Made by a program: the position numbers and the translations under genes. A stretch of DNA of 64,000 bases, taken from contig NZ_SSOM01000086.1 of assembly GCF_029871235.1 (NCBI RefSeq), positions 176,283 to 240,282 of the forward strand, read 5' to 3'. This document shows, piece by piece, positions 36,372 to 45,124 of the stretch (the first letter of the stretch is position 1; each line of letters starts with the position of its first letter). The notes below the pieces were generated by a model, which saw only the letters and a list, made by a program, of their open reading frames with translations, had not been told where the DNA came from and made no database searches. Origin of the DNA: Pseudomonas sp. BN411. GTDB taxonomy: Bacteria; Pseudomonadota; Gammaproteobacteria; Pseudomonadales; Pseudomonadaceae.

Positions 36372-36800
36372 TCAGCCGTGCACGCCGCCTTCGCGTTCCC
36401 AGGCGCAGCGCACCCGCAGATTATCTTCCTGGGGGCTGTGGAAGCCCTGCTCGCTTTCCCAGCGGAAGGTGTGGATGCCGTTGAGCTCGGTTTCCAGGTG
36501 AACCACCGCGCTGCTCCAGTAGAGCTGCCTCAGCAGGGCTTCGAATGCCTTCACCCAGAGGCTCCATTCGTACTCCACCGCCGGATAGCTCGCGCCGAAG
36601 TGAATCACCTGGGTACGGAAGACGCCCTCGCCCGGTTGCTCGCAGCAGGAGAACATCTCACGGCCGAGAAAGGGCCAGGCCTCGCCGCTGGGCAGGCTGT
36701 CCAGCACACGGCGATTGGTTTCGCGGCGCAGCCGGTGCTCCTGATCGTCGAGCGACGGCCAGTCGCGGATGCAGCCATAGACGATGGATTCGGACTCCAC
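36372..36800 (-). CDS. Uncharacterised protein, 142 residues
   Basis: I do not recognise this family. The sequence is soluble, acidic and rich in tryptophan and glutamate (MESESIVYGCIRDWPSLDD; EYEWSLWVKAFEALLRQLYW), with no signal peptide or membrane span. Codon use looks like the neighbours'. It shares strand with ynfA and the MFS gene but is separated by 41 and 75 bases, so it may or may not be part of a transcript with them. Presence of a normal coding pattern is the main support. Confidence 0.65.
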   Translation of the reverse strand: MESESIVYGCIRDWPSLDDQEHRLRRETNRRVLDSLPSGEAWPFLGREMFSCCEQPGEGVFRTQVIHFGASYPAVEYEWSLWVKAFEALLRQLYWSSAVVHLETELNGIHTFRWESEQGFHSPQEDNLRVRCAWEREGGVHG

Positions 36801-36875
36801 GCGGGCACTCCAGTAAAACAGTGGCAGCCTTCTAACACAGGACTGCCACGGGAGAAAGGAAATGCGTCGAAGTCC

Positions 36876-38030
36876 TCAACGGCGCTTGAGCCCGAGCACC
36901 CAGGCCAGCACGCACATGACCAGCGCAAGGCCCGTGATGACCATGAAAGGCGCCTGGTAGCTGCCCGCCAGGTCGCGGCCTAAACCGGCCAGGATCGGGG
37001 CGAAACTGGCCATGCCGTATCCGGCGAACAGCATCATCGCGGTCCAGCGGCTCACTGCCAGCGGCGTGTGCGCCTCATAGAGCGGCAGCACCAGGGACAG
37101 GGCGAAGGAGCCACTGAGTCCAAGCCCCAGCAGCGATGCCCAGACTTCCGGCAGCAAGGTCGGCTGGAAGCAGATCATCCCCAGGCAGACGCTGCTGATC
37201 AGACCGCACACCAGCAGTAACTGGTAGCGGTTGTCGAAACGCTGGGCCAGCCAGGGCAGCACGAAGGCGCTGGGCAGGCCCACCAGCATGAAGAGGCTGA
37301 ACAGGCTGTTGCTGTGCAACAGGCTGAGACCGGCTTCGTGGTAGCGGGCCACCAGCCAGGTGGTCAGCGCATAGAACAGGCCAGCCTGGAGGGCGAAGAA
37401 CGCGGTGATCAGCCAGGCTCGCGACTCCCCCCAGGGCAGGCCGCCCTGCCCGGCTTCGCTGGCGGATTCGGCGCGATTGGGCATGCGCAGCCAGAGCAGC
37501 AATGCGAGAAACGCCGGCACGGACCAGAAGGCCAGGCCGAGGTGCCATTGGTCCCCGAGCAGTTGGGTCACCGGAGGCGTCAGCACCGCGCCGGCGGCAC
37601 CGCCTATGGTCATGCTCAGGGAGTACCAGGCGACCACTCGCCCGACCTGGTCGTGGAAGTGGCGCTTGATGAAACCGGACAGCAGCGGCCCGGCAACCGC
37701 GATGCCCGCGCCCATGGCCACGGCGCTGCCGATCAGCACAGTGCTGGCGTGACTGCCCAGGCGGGCCAGCAGGGCGACACCGATCAGGCCCAGGCAGAAG
37801 GTGATCACCCGCTCCAGGCCGAAGCGCACGGCCAGACGCGGCGCCAGGGGCGCCAGCAACCCCATGCAGAGCACGGGCAAGGCCGTGGTCAGGCTGATCA
37901 GACTGCGGCTCAGCGCCAGCTCGTGGGCGATGCGTTCGATCAGGGGAGCGAGAGAGGTGATGCCGGGCCGCAGGTTGATCGCGGCGAGCACCAGCGCCAG
38001 CATCAGCAGCGCGCGGGACAGGGGTTTCAC
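36876..38030 (-). CDS. MFS transporter, CynX/NimT family
   Basis: A 384-residue major facilitator with twelve predicted helices. The N-terminal AINLRPGITSLAPLIERI, in helix 1, is the signature of the CynX (cyanate) / NimT (2-nitroimidazole) subfamily. The substrate is unknown; no cyanase or other informative gene is adjacent. It starts with ATG at 38030 and ends in a positively charged GLKRR tail. Confidence 0.85.
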   Translation of the reverse strand: MKPLSRALLMLALVLAAINLRPGITSLAPLIERIAHELALSRSLISLTTALPVLCMGLLAPLAPRLAVRFGLERVITFCLGLIGVALLARLGSHASTVLIGSAVAMGAGIAVAGPLLSGFIKRHFHDQVGRVVAWYSLSMTIGGAAGAVLTPPVTQLLGDQWHLGLAFWSVPAFLALLLWLRMPNRAESASEAGQGGLPWGESRAWLITAFFALQAGLFYALTTWLVARYHEAGLSLLHSNSLFSLFMLVGLPSAFVLPWLAQRFDNRYQLLLVCGLISSVCLGMICFQPTLLPEVWASLLGLGLSGSFALSLVLPLYEAHTPLAVSRWTAMMLFAGYGMASFAPILAGLGRDLAGSYQAPFMVITGLALVMCVLAWVLGLKRR

Positions 38031-38142
38031 GGTGGGTCCATCCGGATAGGCAGTCAGGCCGGGGGAGCAACCCTACTCCCCCGGTCCGCGGCCGGGCAAC
38101 CCCGGACGGCGCCGAACCTGACCGATCGGACAGCCAGTTTTC

Positions 38143-38949
38143 TCAAGCGCGGTTCTTGGCCCTCATCTTCGCCGCCATGCTGGCCATCTCGTCGTAGAGC
38201 GCCTGCGGGTTCTTCTGCTTCACGGCCCAGGCCATGCGGCCCTGCTCGTGGGGCAGGATCATGAAGGTGCCGGCGGCCACTTCCTGGAAGATGTAGTCGG
38301 CGATATCGGACGCGGTGATCGGCGAGCTCTCCAGCAGCTTGCCCACCTGCTGCTTCATGGCCGGGGTCGGCCCACGGAAGGAGTCCAGCAGGTTGGTCTG
38401 GAAGAAGGACGGGCAAACCACGTGCACACCCACACCCTCCTCCTTGAGCTCGATCAGCAGGCTTTCGGACAGGGCGACCACGCCCGCCTTGGCGACGTTG
38501 TAGTTGCTCATCGCCGGGCCCTGCATCAGCGCAGCCATGGAGGCGACGTTGATGATCCGTCCCTTGCTCTTCTGCAGCAGCGGCAGGAAGGCCTTGCAGC
38601 CCTTGACCACGCCCATCAGGTTGATCGCGATCTGCCAGTCCCAGTCCTCCAGGGACAGCTCTTCGAAGAAGCCGCCCGAGGCGACGCCGGCGTTATTGAC
38701 GATGATGTCGATGCCGCCGAGCTTCTCTTCGCAGGCCTGGGCAAAAGCGGTGAGCTGGCTGTAGTCACGGACGTCGCAGCGCTGGGTGAAACCATCGCCA
38801 CCGGCCTCGCGGACCAGCTTGAGGGTTTCCGCCAGGCCGGCTTCGCTGACGTCGGACAGGGCCAGCTTCCAGCCCTCGCGTGCCCAGCGCAGGGCGATTT
38901 CGCGACCGAGCCCGGAACCAGCGCCGGTGATCATGATGCGGTTTTGCAT
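38143..38949 (-). CDS. Short-chain dehydrogenase/reductase
   Basis: A 268-residue classical SDR, NAD(P)(H)-dependent. It shows the cofactor motif TGAGSGLGREIA at 8-19, NNAG near 88-91, the catalytic serine in NVASMAAL, and YNVAK (tyrosine and lysine) near 155-159. The C-terminal tail of about 40 residues is longer than minimal. The substrate is not predictable; related Pseudomonas enzymes are annotated as generic oxidoreductases. The ATG at 38949 gives the standard MQNRIMITGAG start, although the frame is open to 39333. Confidence 0.9.
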   Translation of the reverse strand: MQNRIMITGAGSGLGREIALRWAREGWKLALSDVSEAGLAETLKLVREAGGDGFTQRCDVRDYSQLTAFAQACEEKLGGIDIIVNNAGVASGGFFEELSLEDWDWQIAINLMGVVKGCKAFLPLLQKSKGRIINVASMAALMQGPAMSNYNVAKAGVVALSESLLIELKEEGVGVHVVCPSFFQTNLLDSFRGPTPAMKQQVGKLLESSPITASDIADYIFQEVAAGTFMILPHEQGRMAWAVKQKNPQALYDEMASMAAKMRAKNRA

Positions 38950-39053
38950 GGTGAGGTGCCTTTCTGCTTGTGCGGTAGATGAGCCGCAGTGTAGCCAAGG
39001 CCATAGTCCCGCCACCCGTGAATCACGGCGCTGAATGATGGGGGCAAACGCCG

Positions 39054-39422
39054 CTAGCGGCGCTGCATCAGCCGCCTCGCCAACAGTCCGTACGGCACCA
39101 GGTTGATCAGCAGCACGAAGGCTCCGAGCCAGAGCTGGATACCCGGCGTCAGCCCCGCCGGGTAGATCAGCGGCACCAGGTAATGCTCGATGAAGCCGCC
39201 GCTGTAGCCCTCCTCCCCCGCCACCCGGCGCAGGTGGTTCTCCAGGGGCGTGAGGGGGCAGATCAGGTGGAGCAGCTCCACCGTCGCGCCCCAGGCCACC
39301 GCCGGCAGGTGCAGCAGGGCCAGGCGCGGCCACTTCAACACCAGCAGCCCGCCCAGTACTACAAAGAGAATGAAGGCCAGGTGCAGCAGCAGTACGGCAT
39401 CGGCGGCGATCCGGTAGGTCAT
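39054..39422 (-). CDS. DUF2784 membrane protein
   Basis: A 122-residue protein with three to four hydrophobic helices, matching DUF2784. Typical segments are ADAVLLLHLAFILFVVLGG in helix 1, a WGATVELLHLICPLTPLEN central motif with conserved cysteine and proline, and YSGGFIEHYLVPLIYP. The function is unknown. The ATG at 39422 is preferred over an earlier start, which would only add twelve polar residues. Confidence 0.85.
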   Translation of the reverse strand: MTYRIAADAVLLLHLAFILFVVLGGLLVLKWPRLALLHLPAVAWGATVELLHLICPLTPLENHLRRVAGEEGYSGGFIEHYLVPLIYPAGLTPGIQLWLGAFVLLINLVPYGLLARRLMQRR

Positions 39423-39557
39423 GAGCGGGTGTCCATGGGGTCGTTTTCCTTGAACCATCGCGGAAGAGGGTCAGTCGGTAACTACAGGCATGGTCAATGC
39501 GCCATCAAGCCTATCGACCGTGCCGGGGCCTTCACCAGCCACCGAGGAATCGCGCCC

Positions 39558-39713
39558 ATGATCACCATTCTGCTGCTCGTCATTCTGATCCTGCTGCTGA
39601 TTGGCGGCCTGCCGGTCTTCCCTCACTCCCGCCACTGGGGTTATGGACCGTCGAGCACGGTTGGGCTGCTGTTGGTCATTGTGGTGGTTCTGATAGCGGT
39701 GGGGAGGATTTGA
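39558..39713 (+). CDS. DUF3309 small membrane protein
   Basis: A 51-residue hydrophobic protein: one helix of I/L/V residues (MITILLLVILILLLIGGLPV), a conserved HSRHWGYGPSS stretch, then a second helix. This is the DUF3309 pattern of tiny membrane proteins with unknown function, often stress-induced in pseudomonads. It starts at the ATG at 39558; the frame is open upstream but the short form is the family length. Confidence 0.8.
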   Translation: MITILLLVILILLLIGGLPVFPHSRHWGYGPSSTVGLLLVIVVVLIAVGRI

Positions 39714-39789
39714 AGGCGACGGGAAGCTGAAATCAGGTGCGGGCTGGGAGATTGATCGCCCAGCTCATTATCGAGTGGGCTGCGGTTTT

Positions 39790-40142
39790 CTGTTTCGCCT
39801 CCCGGCGAGTCTCTTTTGGCGGTCGTCGGAATGCCGCACCACCCAAAAGAAACCAAAAGGGCTTGCCCCTGCATCCGGCCCCGGCTGCGCCGGGGTTCCC
39901 TCCCTCCATCGTCGTTCCGGGGGCACGGCGAGAGGGGCCATCCATGGCCCCACACGCCTCTCGCGGCATCCATGCCGCTCGTCCCCCTCCACAACGATTC
40001 CGCTCGGCCTCCTGACGGGGCGGTGCCGCTGCCCCACCTCTTCTGTGCGGTTCAGGCCCCGTGTGGGCTTCAGGATTGATTTGGCCTCGTCGGCGCGAGT
40101 CACCCCTCTCCCTTTTAGGGAGAGGGGCCGGGGGTGAGGGGT
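39790..40142. repeat. Degenerate repeat-rich intergenic DNA
   Basis: The 567-base gap 39714-40280 holds no convincing gene. It contains CTCTTTTGGCGGTCGTCGG / CCCAAAAGAAACCAAAAGGG, a type of sequence scattered between genes in many proteobacteria. A GGCCCCGGCTGCGCCGGGG hairpin lies near 39880, and a CCCCTCTCCC-TTTTA-GGGAGAGGGG palindrome at about 40103-40127. I take it as decayed repetitive DNA. Confidence 0.55.
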
Positions 40143-40225
40143 GGGGCAGCCGGCACGGAGTTCGACGAGTGCCATCACACGAGTTTGCCAATCCGATCTG
40201 CGCCCCCAGTAATGCTGGGCCAGCC

Positions 40226-40254
40226 AAACAAAAAGGGCGGCCCGAAGGCCGCCC
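40226..40254 (-). terminator. Terminator of the yjcH-actP operon
   Basis: On the minus strand GGGCGGCC-TTCG-GGCCGCCC is followed by TTTTTGTTT. It begins 26 bases after the actP stop. Confidence 0.92.
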
Positions 40255-40280
40255 AATAGTTACAGGGGAAGGAGTGTGGA

Positions 40281-41939
40281 TCAGTGGGCTACCGCACCGC
40301 TGGCACCCAGACCAGTCTGGGAGCGCACGAACTGCGGGTAGAAACGTGCACGCTCTTCGTCCGCGGCAGTCGACTTGTCGGTGATCGAGAAGAACCAGAT
40401 ACCAACGAAGGCAACGATGATGGAGAACAGCGCCGGGTACTCGTAGGGGTAGACCGGAGTGGCATGGCCGAGGATCTGCACCCAGATGGTCGGGCCGAGG
40501 ATCATCAGACCCACTGCGGTGACCAGGCCCAGCCAGCCGCCGATCATGGCGCCACGGGTGGTCAGCTTCTTCCAGTACATGGAGAGGATCAGTACCGGGA
40601 AGTTGCAGCTGGCCGCGATGGAGAATGCCAGGCCCACCATGAAGGCGATGTTCTGCTTCTCGAACAGGATGCCGAGGCCGATGGCCACAAAGCCCAGGCA
40701 CACGGTGGTGATCTTCGATACGCGCAGCTCGTCCTTCTCGCTCGCCTTGCCCTTCTTGACCACGGAAGCGTAGAGGTCGTGGGACACAGCCGAGGCACCA
40801 GCCAGGGTCAGGCCGGCGACCACCGCCAGGATGGTGGCGAAGGCCACGGCGGAGATGAAGCCCAGGAACAGGCTGCCGCCCACGGCGTTGGCCAGGTGTA
40901 CGGCGGCCATGTTGTTGCCACCCAGCAGGGCGCCGGTGGCGTCCTTGAAGGCCGGGTTGGTGCTGACCAGCAGGATTGCGCCGAAGCCGATGATGAAGGT
41001 CAGGATGTAGAAGTAGCCGATGAAACCAGTGGCGTAGAACACCGACTTGCGGGCTTCCTTGGCGTCACTCACGGTGAAGAAGCGCATCAGGATGTGCGGC
41101 AGGCCAGCGGTACCGAACATCAGGGCCAGGCCGAGGGAGATGGCGGAGATCGGGTCTTTCACCAGGCCGCCGGGGCTCATGATGGCCTCGCCTTTCGGGT
41201 GAACCTTGATGGCTTCGCTGAACAGGGTGCTGATGTCGAAGTTGACGTGCTTGAGCACCATGATCGCCATGAAGGAAGCGCCGGAGAGCAGCAGCACGGC
41301 CTTGATGATCTGTACCCAGGTGGTGGCCAGCATGCCGCCGAACAGCACGTAGAGCACCATCAGGATGCCGACCAGGACCACGGCCACGTGGTAGTTCAGG
41401 CCGAACAGCAGCTCGATCAGCTTGCCGGCACCGACCATCTGGGCGATCAGGTAGAAAGCCACCACCACCAGCGAGCCGCTGGCAGACAGGGTGCGGATTT
41501 CCTTCTGCTTCAGGCGATAGGACGCCACGTCGGCGAAGGTGTACTTGCCGAGGTTGCGCAGGCGTTCAGCGATCAGGAACAGGATCACCGGCCAGCCCAC
41601 GAGGAAGCCGATGGAGTAGATCAGGCCGTCGTAGCCGGAAGTGAATACCAGGGCGGAAATACCCAGGAAGGACGCGGCGGACATGTAGTCGCCGGCAATC
41701 GCCAGGCCGTTCTGGAAGCCGGTGATGCTGCCGCCAGCGGTGTAGAAGTCGGCAGCCGACTTGCTGCGCTTGGAGGCCCAGTAGGTGATGTAAAGGGTGG
41801 CGCCGACGAAGGCGATGAACATGACGATGGCCGAGGCGTTCAGCGGCTGGCGCTGGACATCACCCTCGATGGCACCGGCGGCCCAGAGTGCGGGCGCCAC
41901 GACCATCAGGCCGAGCACGGCAAGGATGCGCGCGATCAT
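40281..41939 (-). CDS. actP: Cation/acetate symporter ActP
   Basis: A 552-residue sodium:solute symporter that takes up acetate and other short carboxylates. About thirteen helices, a cleavable-looking start ([20 protein letters not shown]) and the family stretch [20 protein letters not shown] (about 79-98) are all present, as is the C-terminal YPEL-free hydrophilic tail. Length matches E. coli ActP. It follows yjcH with a one-base TAATG overlap, the usual pairing; acs, often upstream in enterics, is not here. Expression is probably controlled through the palindromes ahead of yjcH. Confidence 0.95.
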   Translation of the reverse strand: MIARILAVLGLMVVAPALWAAGAIEGDVQRQPLNASAIVMFIAFVGATLYITYWASKRSKSAADFYTAGGSITGFQNGLAIAGDYMSAASFLGISALVFTSGYDGLIYSIGFLVGWPVILFLIAERLRNLGKYTFADVASYRLKQKEIRTLSASGSLVVVAFYLIAQMVGAGKLIELLFGLNYHVAVVLVGILMVLYVLFGGMLATTWVQIIKAVLLLSGASFMAIMVLKHVNFDISTLFSEAIKVHPKGEAIMSPGGLVKDPISAISLGLALMFGTAGLPHILMRFFTVSDAKEARKSVFYATGFIGYFYILTFIIGFGAILLVSTNPAFKDATGALLGGNNMAAVHLANAVGGSLFLGFISAVAFATILAVVAGLTLAGASAVSHDLYASVVKKGKASEKDELRVSKITTVCLGFVAIGLGILFEKQNIAFMVGLAFSIAASCNFPVLILSMYWKKLTTRGAMIGGWLGLVTAVGLMILGPTIWVQILGHATPVYPYEYPALFSIIVAFVGIWFFSITDKSTAADEERARFYPQFVRSQTGLGASGAVAH

Positions 41940-42247
41940 TACTGGACCTCCTTGAGGATTTCCTGATTCAGACGGTCGAACTCGCCGTTGGCGCGGCGGA
42001 CGTAGACGCCGGTCAGCACGAAGGCCGACAGGATCAGACCGACACCGATCGGGATACCCCAGGTGACGGGAGAGTCAGGGTTGATGCGGGTGCCGAGCAG
42101 TTGCGGCTCGAAGGCGATCAGGAGAATGAAGGCCAGATAGAGGCCGAGCATGATGGCAGAAAGTATCCAGGCGAAGCGCTCTCGCTTGGAAACCAGTTCC
42201 TGGAAGCGCGGATTCTCCTGAATCCGCTTGTAAGTGCTGTCGTTCAT
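41939..42247 (-). CDS. yjcH: DUF485 membrane protein YjcH
   Basis: A 102-residue protein with two membrane helices (about 26-46 and 62-82), the DUF485 family partner regularly encoded before act[21 protein letters not shown] at its start is characteristic. It may be an accessory subunit of the acetate symporter, but its role is unproven. Its stop codon shares a base with the actP start (TAATG), so translation is coupled. Confidence 0.93.
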   Translation of the reverse strand: MNDSTYKRIQENPRFQELVSKRERFAWILSAIMLGLYLAFILLIAFEPQLLGTRINPDSPVTWGIPIGVGLILSAFVLTGVYVRRANGEFDRLNQEILKEVQ

Positions 42248-42315
42248 TGTTTTTGTCCTCCACAGCGCGGGTTGCGGGTGAAGTCAACAATAGAACGGCC
42301 GTGCAAGCGCAACAG

Positions 42316-42356
42316 ACGACCTTAGTCGTACTTCTGGGCGTTCTCGACCAAGGTCG
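42316..42356 (-). promoter_or_regulatory. Paired CGACC-N2-RGTCG palindromes upstream of yjcH-actP
   Basis: ACGAC-CTTA-GTCGT (42316-42329) and CGACC-AA-GGTCG (42345-42356) share nine of twelve positions and start 28 bases apart, about 70-110 bases before yjcH. Such spaced dyads fit a dimeric activator. A LuxR-type response regulator of the CrbR/ErdR kind is known to control acetate uptake in pseudomonads; the assignment to it is inference. Confidence 0.4.
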
Positions 42357-42442
42357 CAGGACATTCATAAAGCCAAACTATCAGACCTATCGCAGCTGAA
42401 CATTTCCCTGTATCGAGCGGCGGGCCTAACCTCTGCACATCG

Positions 42443-42461
42443 AATAATCATTCTCATTAAC
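42443..42461 (+). promoter_or_regulatory. Fur-box-like site before the DUF2061 gene
   Basis: AATAATCATTCTCATTAAC matches 14 of 19 positions of the classic Fur consensus and ends ten bases before the ATG, overlapping the ribosome-binding region. Binding here would block initiation or early elongation when iron is plentiful. Confidence 0.6.
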
Positions 42462-42471
42462 GAGGTGCGCC

Positions 42472-42696
42472 ATGCTCAAGACCGTGACCTTCACCCTCAT
42501 GCACTTCTGCATTGCCTTCAGCGTGGCCTACGCCCTGACTGGCAGCATCACGGTCGGCGGCTTGGTGGCGGCGGTGGAACCGCTGTGCAACTCGGTGGGT
42601 TTCTACTTCCACGAGAAGATCTGGAAGCGCTTCGAGAAGGCGGACAAGCCAGCGCAAGAGATTCCGAAACATGCCTGGCTGCACCACCACGCCTGA
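42472..42696 (+). CDS. DUF2061 small membrane protein
   Basis: A 74-residue protein with two hydrophobic stretches and the DUF2061 pattern: KTVTFTLMHFCIAFSVAYAL, then VAAVEPLCNSVGFYFHEKIW. The tail is histidine-rich (HAWLHHHA), suggesting metal contact. The function is unknown. A GAGG ribosome-binding site lies six bases before the ATG, immediately after the Fur-box-like site, so it is probably iron-regulated. It is divergent from yjcH-actP. Confidence 0.85.
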   Translation: MLKTVTFTLMHFCIAFSVAYALTGSITVGGLVAAVEPLCNSVGFYFHEKIWKRFEKADKPAQEIPKHAWLHHHA

Positions 42697-42701
42697 GACG
42701 A

Positions 42702-42886
42702 CGATCTGCTGCGCGTCGGAATAACTGCGTTGAAAAAGGCTTCGGAAAGCCGCTTGCGGCTAACGTGCTTCAGCACGGCCCGGAGGGCGAGCGAAGTGAG
42801 TACTGCTCATTTACAGTCGTAAACTCCGCGTCCTCAGCCTTTTTCGCCTTGTTCTTCTCTAGCTCGCGAGATCGTGAAGAACTTCT
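42702..42886. repeat. Dispersed ~130-bp intergenic repeat, copy B with hairpin insert
   Basis: Matches 23411-23543 over both ends. An extra ~55 bases in the middle carries two perfect hairpins, AGCCGC-TT-GCGGCT (42748-42761) and CGTGC-TTCA-GCACG (42764-42777). It lies between the DUF2061 gene and the GH17 gene; the remaining 107 bases before GH17 show nothing distinct. Confidence 0.85.
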
Positions 42887-42993
42887 AATCAACGTGAAAT
42901 CCCCCGTACGGATTTTCCGCTGCGGGCCGTAGGAGCGATGAGGGCTAATCCGCTAAGATGCGCGGCTTTGCCCTCACGCAAGCACGCCCGAAC

Positions 42994-44544
42994 ATGAGTC
43001 AGAACGCCCGTTTCCCTGCACTCCCCTATCTGCTGTCCTTCCTGGTCGCAGTGGTCGCCCTCGCCGGCCTCTGGTACGGCCTCGGCAAGCCGGTGATCCT
43101 GCCGGATGCCGCAACCCCCACCCACAAGCTGCAGTGCGCGTCCTACAGCCCCTTCGACAAGGACCAGTCGCCGTTCGACCAGCCCTTCGTGCTGCGCCCT
43201 GAACGCATGGACGCCGACCTTGCCCTGCTGGCGACCCGCTTCCACTGCGTGCGCACCTACTCCATGACCGGCCTGGAAGCCATTCCGGAGCTGGCCCGCA
43301 AGCACGGCCTGAAGCTGATGCTGGGTGCCTGGGTGAACGGCAATCCGGTGGATACCCAGAAGGAGATCGACGCCCTGATCAAGGCCGCCAACGCCAACCC
43401 GGACGTAGTGCAGTCGGTGATCGTGGGTAACGAGACCCTGCTGCGCAAGGAAGTCACTGGCGCGCAACTGGCCAGCCTGATCGGGCAGGTCAAGGCGCAA
43501 GTGAAGCAGCCGGTCACCTACGCGGACGTCTGGGAGTTCTGGCTGCGCCATCCGGAAGTGGCACCGGCCGTGGACTTCCTCACCATCCACCTGCTGCCCT
43601 ACTGGGAGGACGACCCTGCCGGTATCGACCAGGCCCTGCGCCATGTCGGCGAGATCCGCCAGGTGTTTGGCAACAAGTTCGCGCCCAAGGACATTTTCAT
43701 CGGCGAAACCGGTTGGCCCAGCGAAGGCCGCCAGCGTGAAACCGCCGTACCGAGCCGGGTCAACGAGGCGAAGTTCATCCGTGGCTTCGTCGCCATGGCC
43801 GAGGAGAACGGCTGGGGCTACAACCTGATCGAAGCCTTCGACCAGCCCTGGAAGCGCGCCAGCGAAGGCGCGGTGGGCGGCTACTGGGGCCTGTTCGATG
43901 CCGATCGCCAGGAGAAAGGCGTGCTGGCCGGTCCGGTCACCAACCTGCCCTACTGGCCCCTGTGGCTGGGCGTTTCCGGCCTGATCTTCCTGGCCACCCT
44001 GGTGCTCGCCGGCCGCCCTGCCTCGACTCGCGCCGCCCTGGTGCTGCCGCTGCTGGCCGCCGTTGGCGCTGGCTGCATCGGCCTCTGGGGCGAGTTGGCG
44101 CGGGTCACCAGCCGCTTCGTCGGCGAGTGGGCCTGGGCCGCCTTCCTGGTCGGTCTCAACCTGATCGTCCTGGCCCACGGTGCCCTGGCGCTGTCCGCCC
44201 GTGGCGGCGTGCGCAGCCGCCTGTACGACTGGCTGGAAACCCGTGGCGGCTGGTGGCTGTGCGCCTCCGGCTTCGCCGGTGCGGTGCTGATGCTGGCCCT
44301 GGTGTTCGACGCCCGCTACCGCAGCTTCCCCAGCGCCGCCCTGCTGCTGCCGGCACTGGTCTACCTGTTCCGCCCGGTCGCCGCGCCGCGCCGCGAAATC
44401 GCCCTGATGGCGGTGCTGATCGGCGCCGGCATCGTGCCGCAGCTGTACGAGGAAACCCTCGGCAACGTCCAGGCCATCGGCTGGGCTGCCGTGAGCACCC
44501 TGCTCCTGGCCGCCCTGTGGCGTAGCCTGCGGGTTCGCGCGTAA
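42994..44544 (+). CDS. GH17 glycoside hydrolase/beta-1,3-glucosyltransferase, membrane-anchored
   Basis: A 516-residue protein with a membrane anchor (about 9-30), a periplasmic GH17 catalytic domain (about 45-310) and a C-terminal block of about six membrane helices (320-510). The acid/base glutamate is E147 in VIVGNETLL and the nucleophile E238 in IGETGWPS, both in the expected GH17 contexts. In pseudomonads and rhizobia such domains are transglycosylases for beta-1,3-glucans or cyclic glucans rather than degradative enzymes. No glucan synthase is adjacent, so the product is unknown. The start at 42994 removes twelve residues from the longest frame and places the anchor normally. Confidence 0.87.
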   Translation: MSQNARFPALPYLLSFLVAVVALAGLWYGLGKPVILPDAATPTHKLQCASYSPFDKDQSPFDQPFVLRPERMDADLALLATRFHCVRTYSMTGLEAIPELARKHGLKLMLGAWVNGNPVDTQKEIDALIKAANANPDVVQSVIVGNETLLRKEVTGAQLASLIGQVKAQVKQPVTYADVWEFWLRHPEVAPAVDFLTIHLLPYWEDDPAGIDQALRHVGEIRQVFGNKFAPKDIFIGETGWPSEGRQRETAVPSRVNEAKFIRGFVAMAEENGWGYNLIEAFDQPWKRASEGAVGGYWGLFDADRQEKGVLAGPVTNLPYWPLWLGVSGLIFLATLVLAGRPASTRAALVLPLLAAVGAGCIGLWGELARVTSRFVGEWAWAAFLVGLNLIVLAHGALALSARGGVRSRLYDWLETRGGWWLCASGFAGAVLMLALVFDARYRSFPSAALLLPALVYLFRPVAAPRREIALMAVLIGAGIVPQLYEETLGNVQAIGWAAVSTLLLAALWRSLRVRA

Positions 44545-44547
44545 AGG

Positions 44548-44612
44548 CGTAGGCCTCGCCCTGCGCACCGGAAACTCCGCGCAGGGTTCCCGGTGCGCGC
44601 AGCGCACCCTAC
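44548..44612. repeat. Variant GTAGG...CCCTAC palindromic element
   Basis: CGTAGGCCTCGCCCTGCGCACCGG at one end is matched by CCGGTGCGCGCAGCGCACCCTAC at the other, forming an extended stem in the convergent gap after the GH17 gene. It is a divergent variant of the common repeat. Confidence 0.65.
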
Positions 44613-44632
44613 AAAGCAGATTCGCCAGACAC

Positions 44633-44661
44633 AAAAAAGGACGCTCCAAGCGTCCTTTTTT
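44633..44661. terminator. Bidirectional Rho-independent terminator
   Basis: AAAAAAGGACGCT-CCA-AGCGTCCTTTTTTG: a nine-base-pair stem with A6 on one side and T6 on the other. It serves both the GH17 gene and the leftward membrane protein gene. Confidence 0.93.
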
Positions 44662-44678
44662 GTTGCCTGCTACCTGGA

Positions 44679-45062
44679 TCAGGCGCTGATCGGTACCGGC
44701 TCCGGCTGGCGGCGCACCAGGCGCAAGCCGGCGATGACGCAGGCGAACACGGCGAGGCTGGCGGTGTAGAGCACCAGGGCCGGCAGGGCGAACAACAGAG
44801 CCAACAGAGCCAGGCTCCAGCCGGCGCGACCGGGAATGACGAAGGCCGCCACGGAGGCAACCAGGCCGACCCAGGCAATGACGCGGAAGTGGATCAGCAG
44901 GCCCAGGCCGGCACGAACCTGGCATTCCCAGCGTTGCGCTTCGTCGACGCACAGGCCGACCCACTGGCCGTCCTCCATCAGGGCGAAGCGGACCCCGTAG
45001 CTGGCAGCCAGCCAGAGCGGCAGCAGGATCAGCAGCAGGATGAGGGACGAACGGCTGGACAT
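44679..45062 (-). CDS. Uncharacterised membrane protein, 127 residues
   Basis: A small inner-membrane protein with about three helices (7-24, 55-78 and 84-112). Between the first and second is a loop with two cysteines (GLCVDEAQRWECQVRAGLG), probably periplasmic and possibly disulfide-bonded. I do not recognise a named family. The ATG at 45062 has GGAGAG before it; the longer frame to 45173 adds an arginine-rich stretch that overlaps another small frame. It ends at a strong terminator. The cysteine-rich mini-ORF lies 62 bases upstream on the same strand. Confidence 0.75.
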   Translation of the reverse strand: MSSRSSLILLLILLPLWLAASYGVRFALMEDGQWVGLCVDEAQRWECQVRAGLGLLIHFRVIAWVGLVASVAAFVIPGRAGWSLALLALLFALPALVLYTASLAVFACVIAGLRLVRRQPEPVPISA

Positions 45063-45124
45063 GGTTCTCTCCGAATGGGTAAGCGGCGCCAAGGATACCC
45101 CCCCGTCCGAGCGATGCAAGAACC

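Noticed and set aside
40103-40127. Terminator at the CCCCTCTCCC palindrome
   Set aside because: No T run follows on either strand. It belongs to decayed repetitive DNA; the real terminator of the adjacent operon is at 40226-40254.
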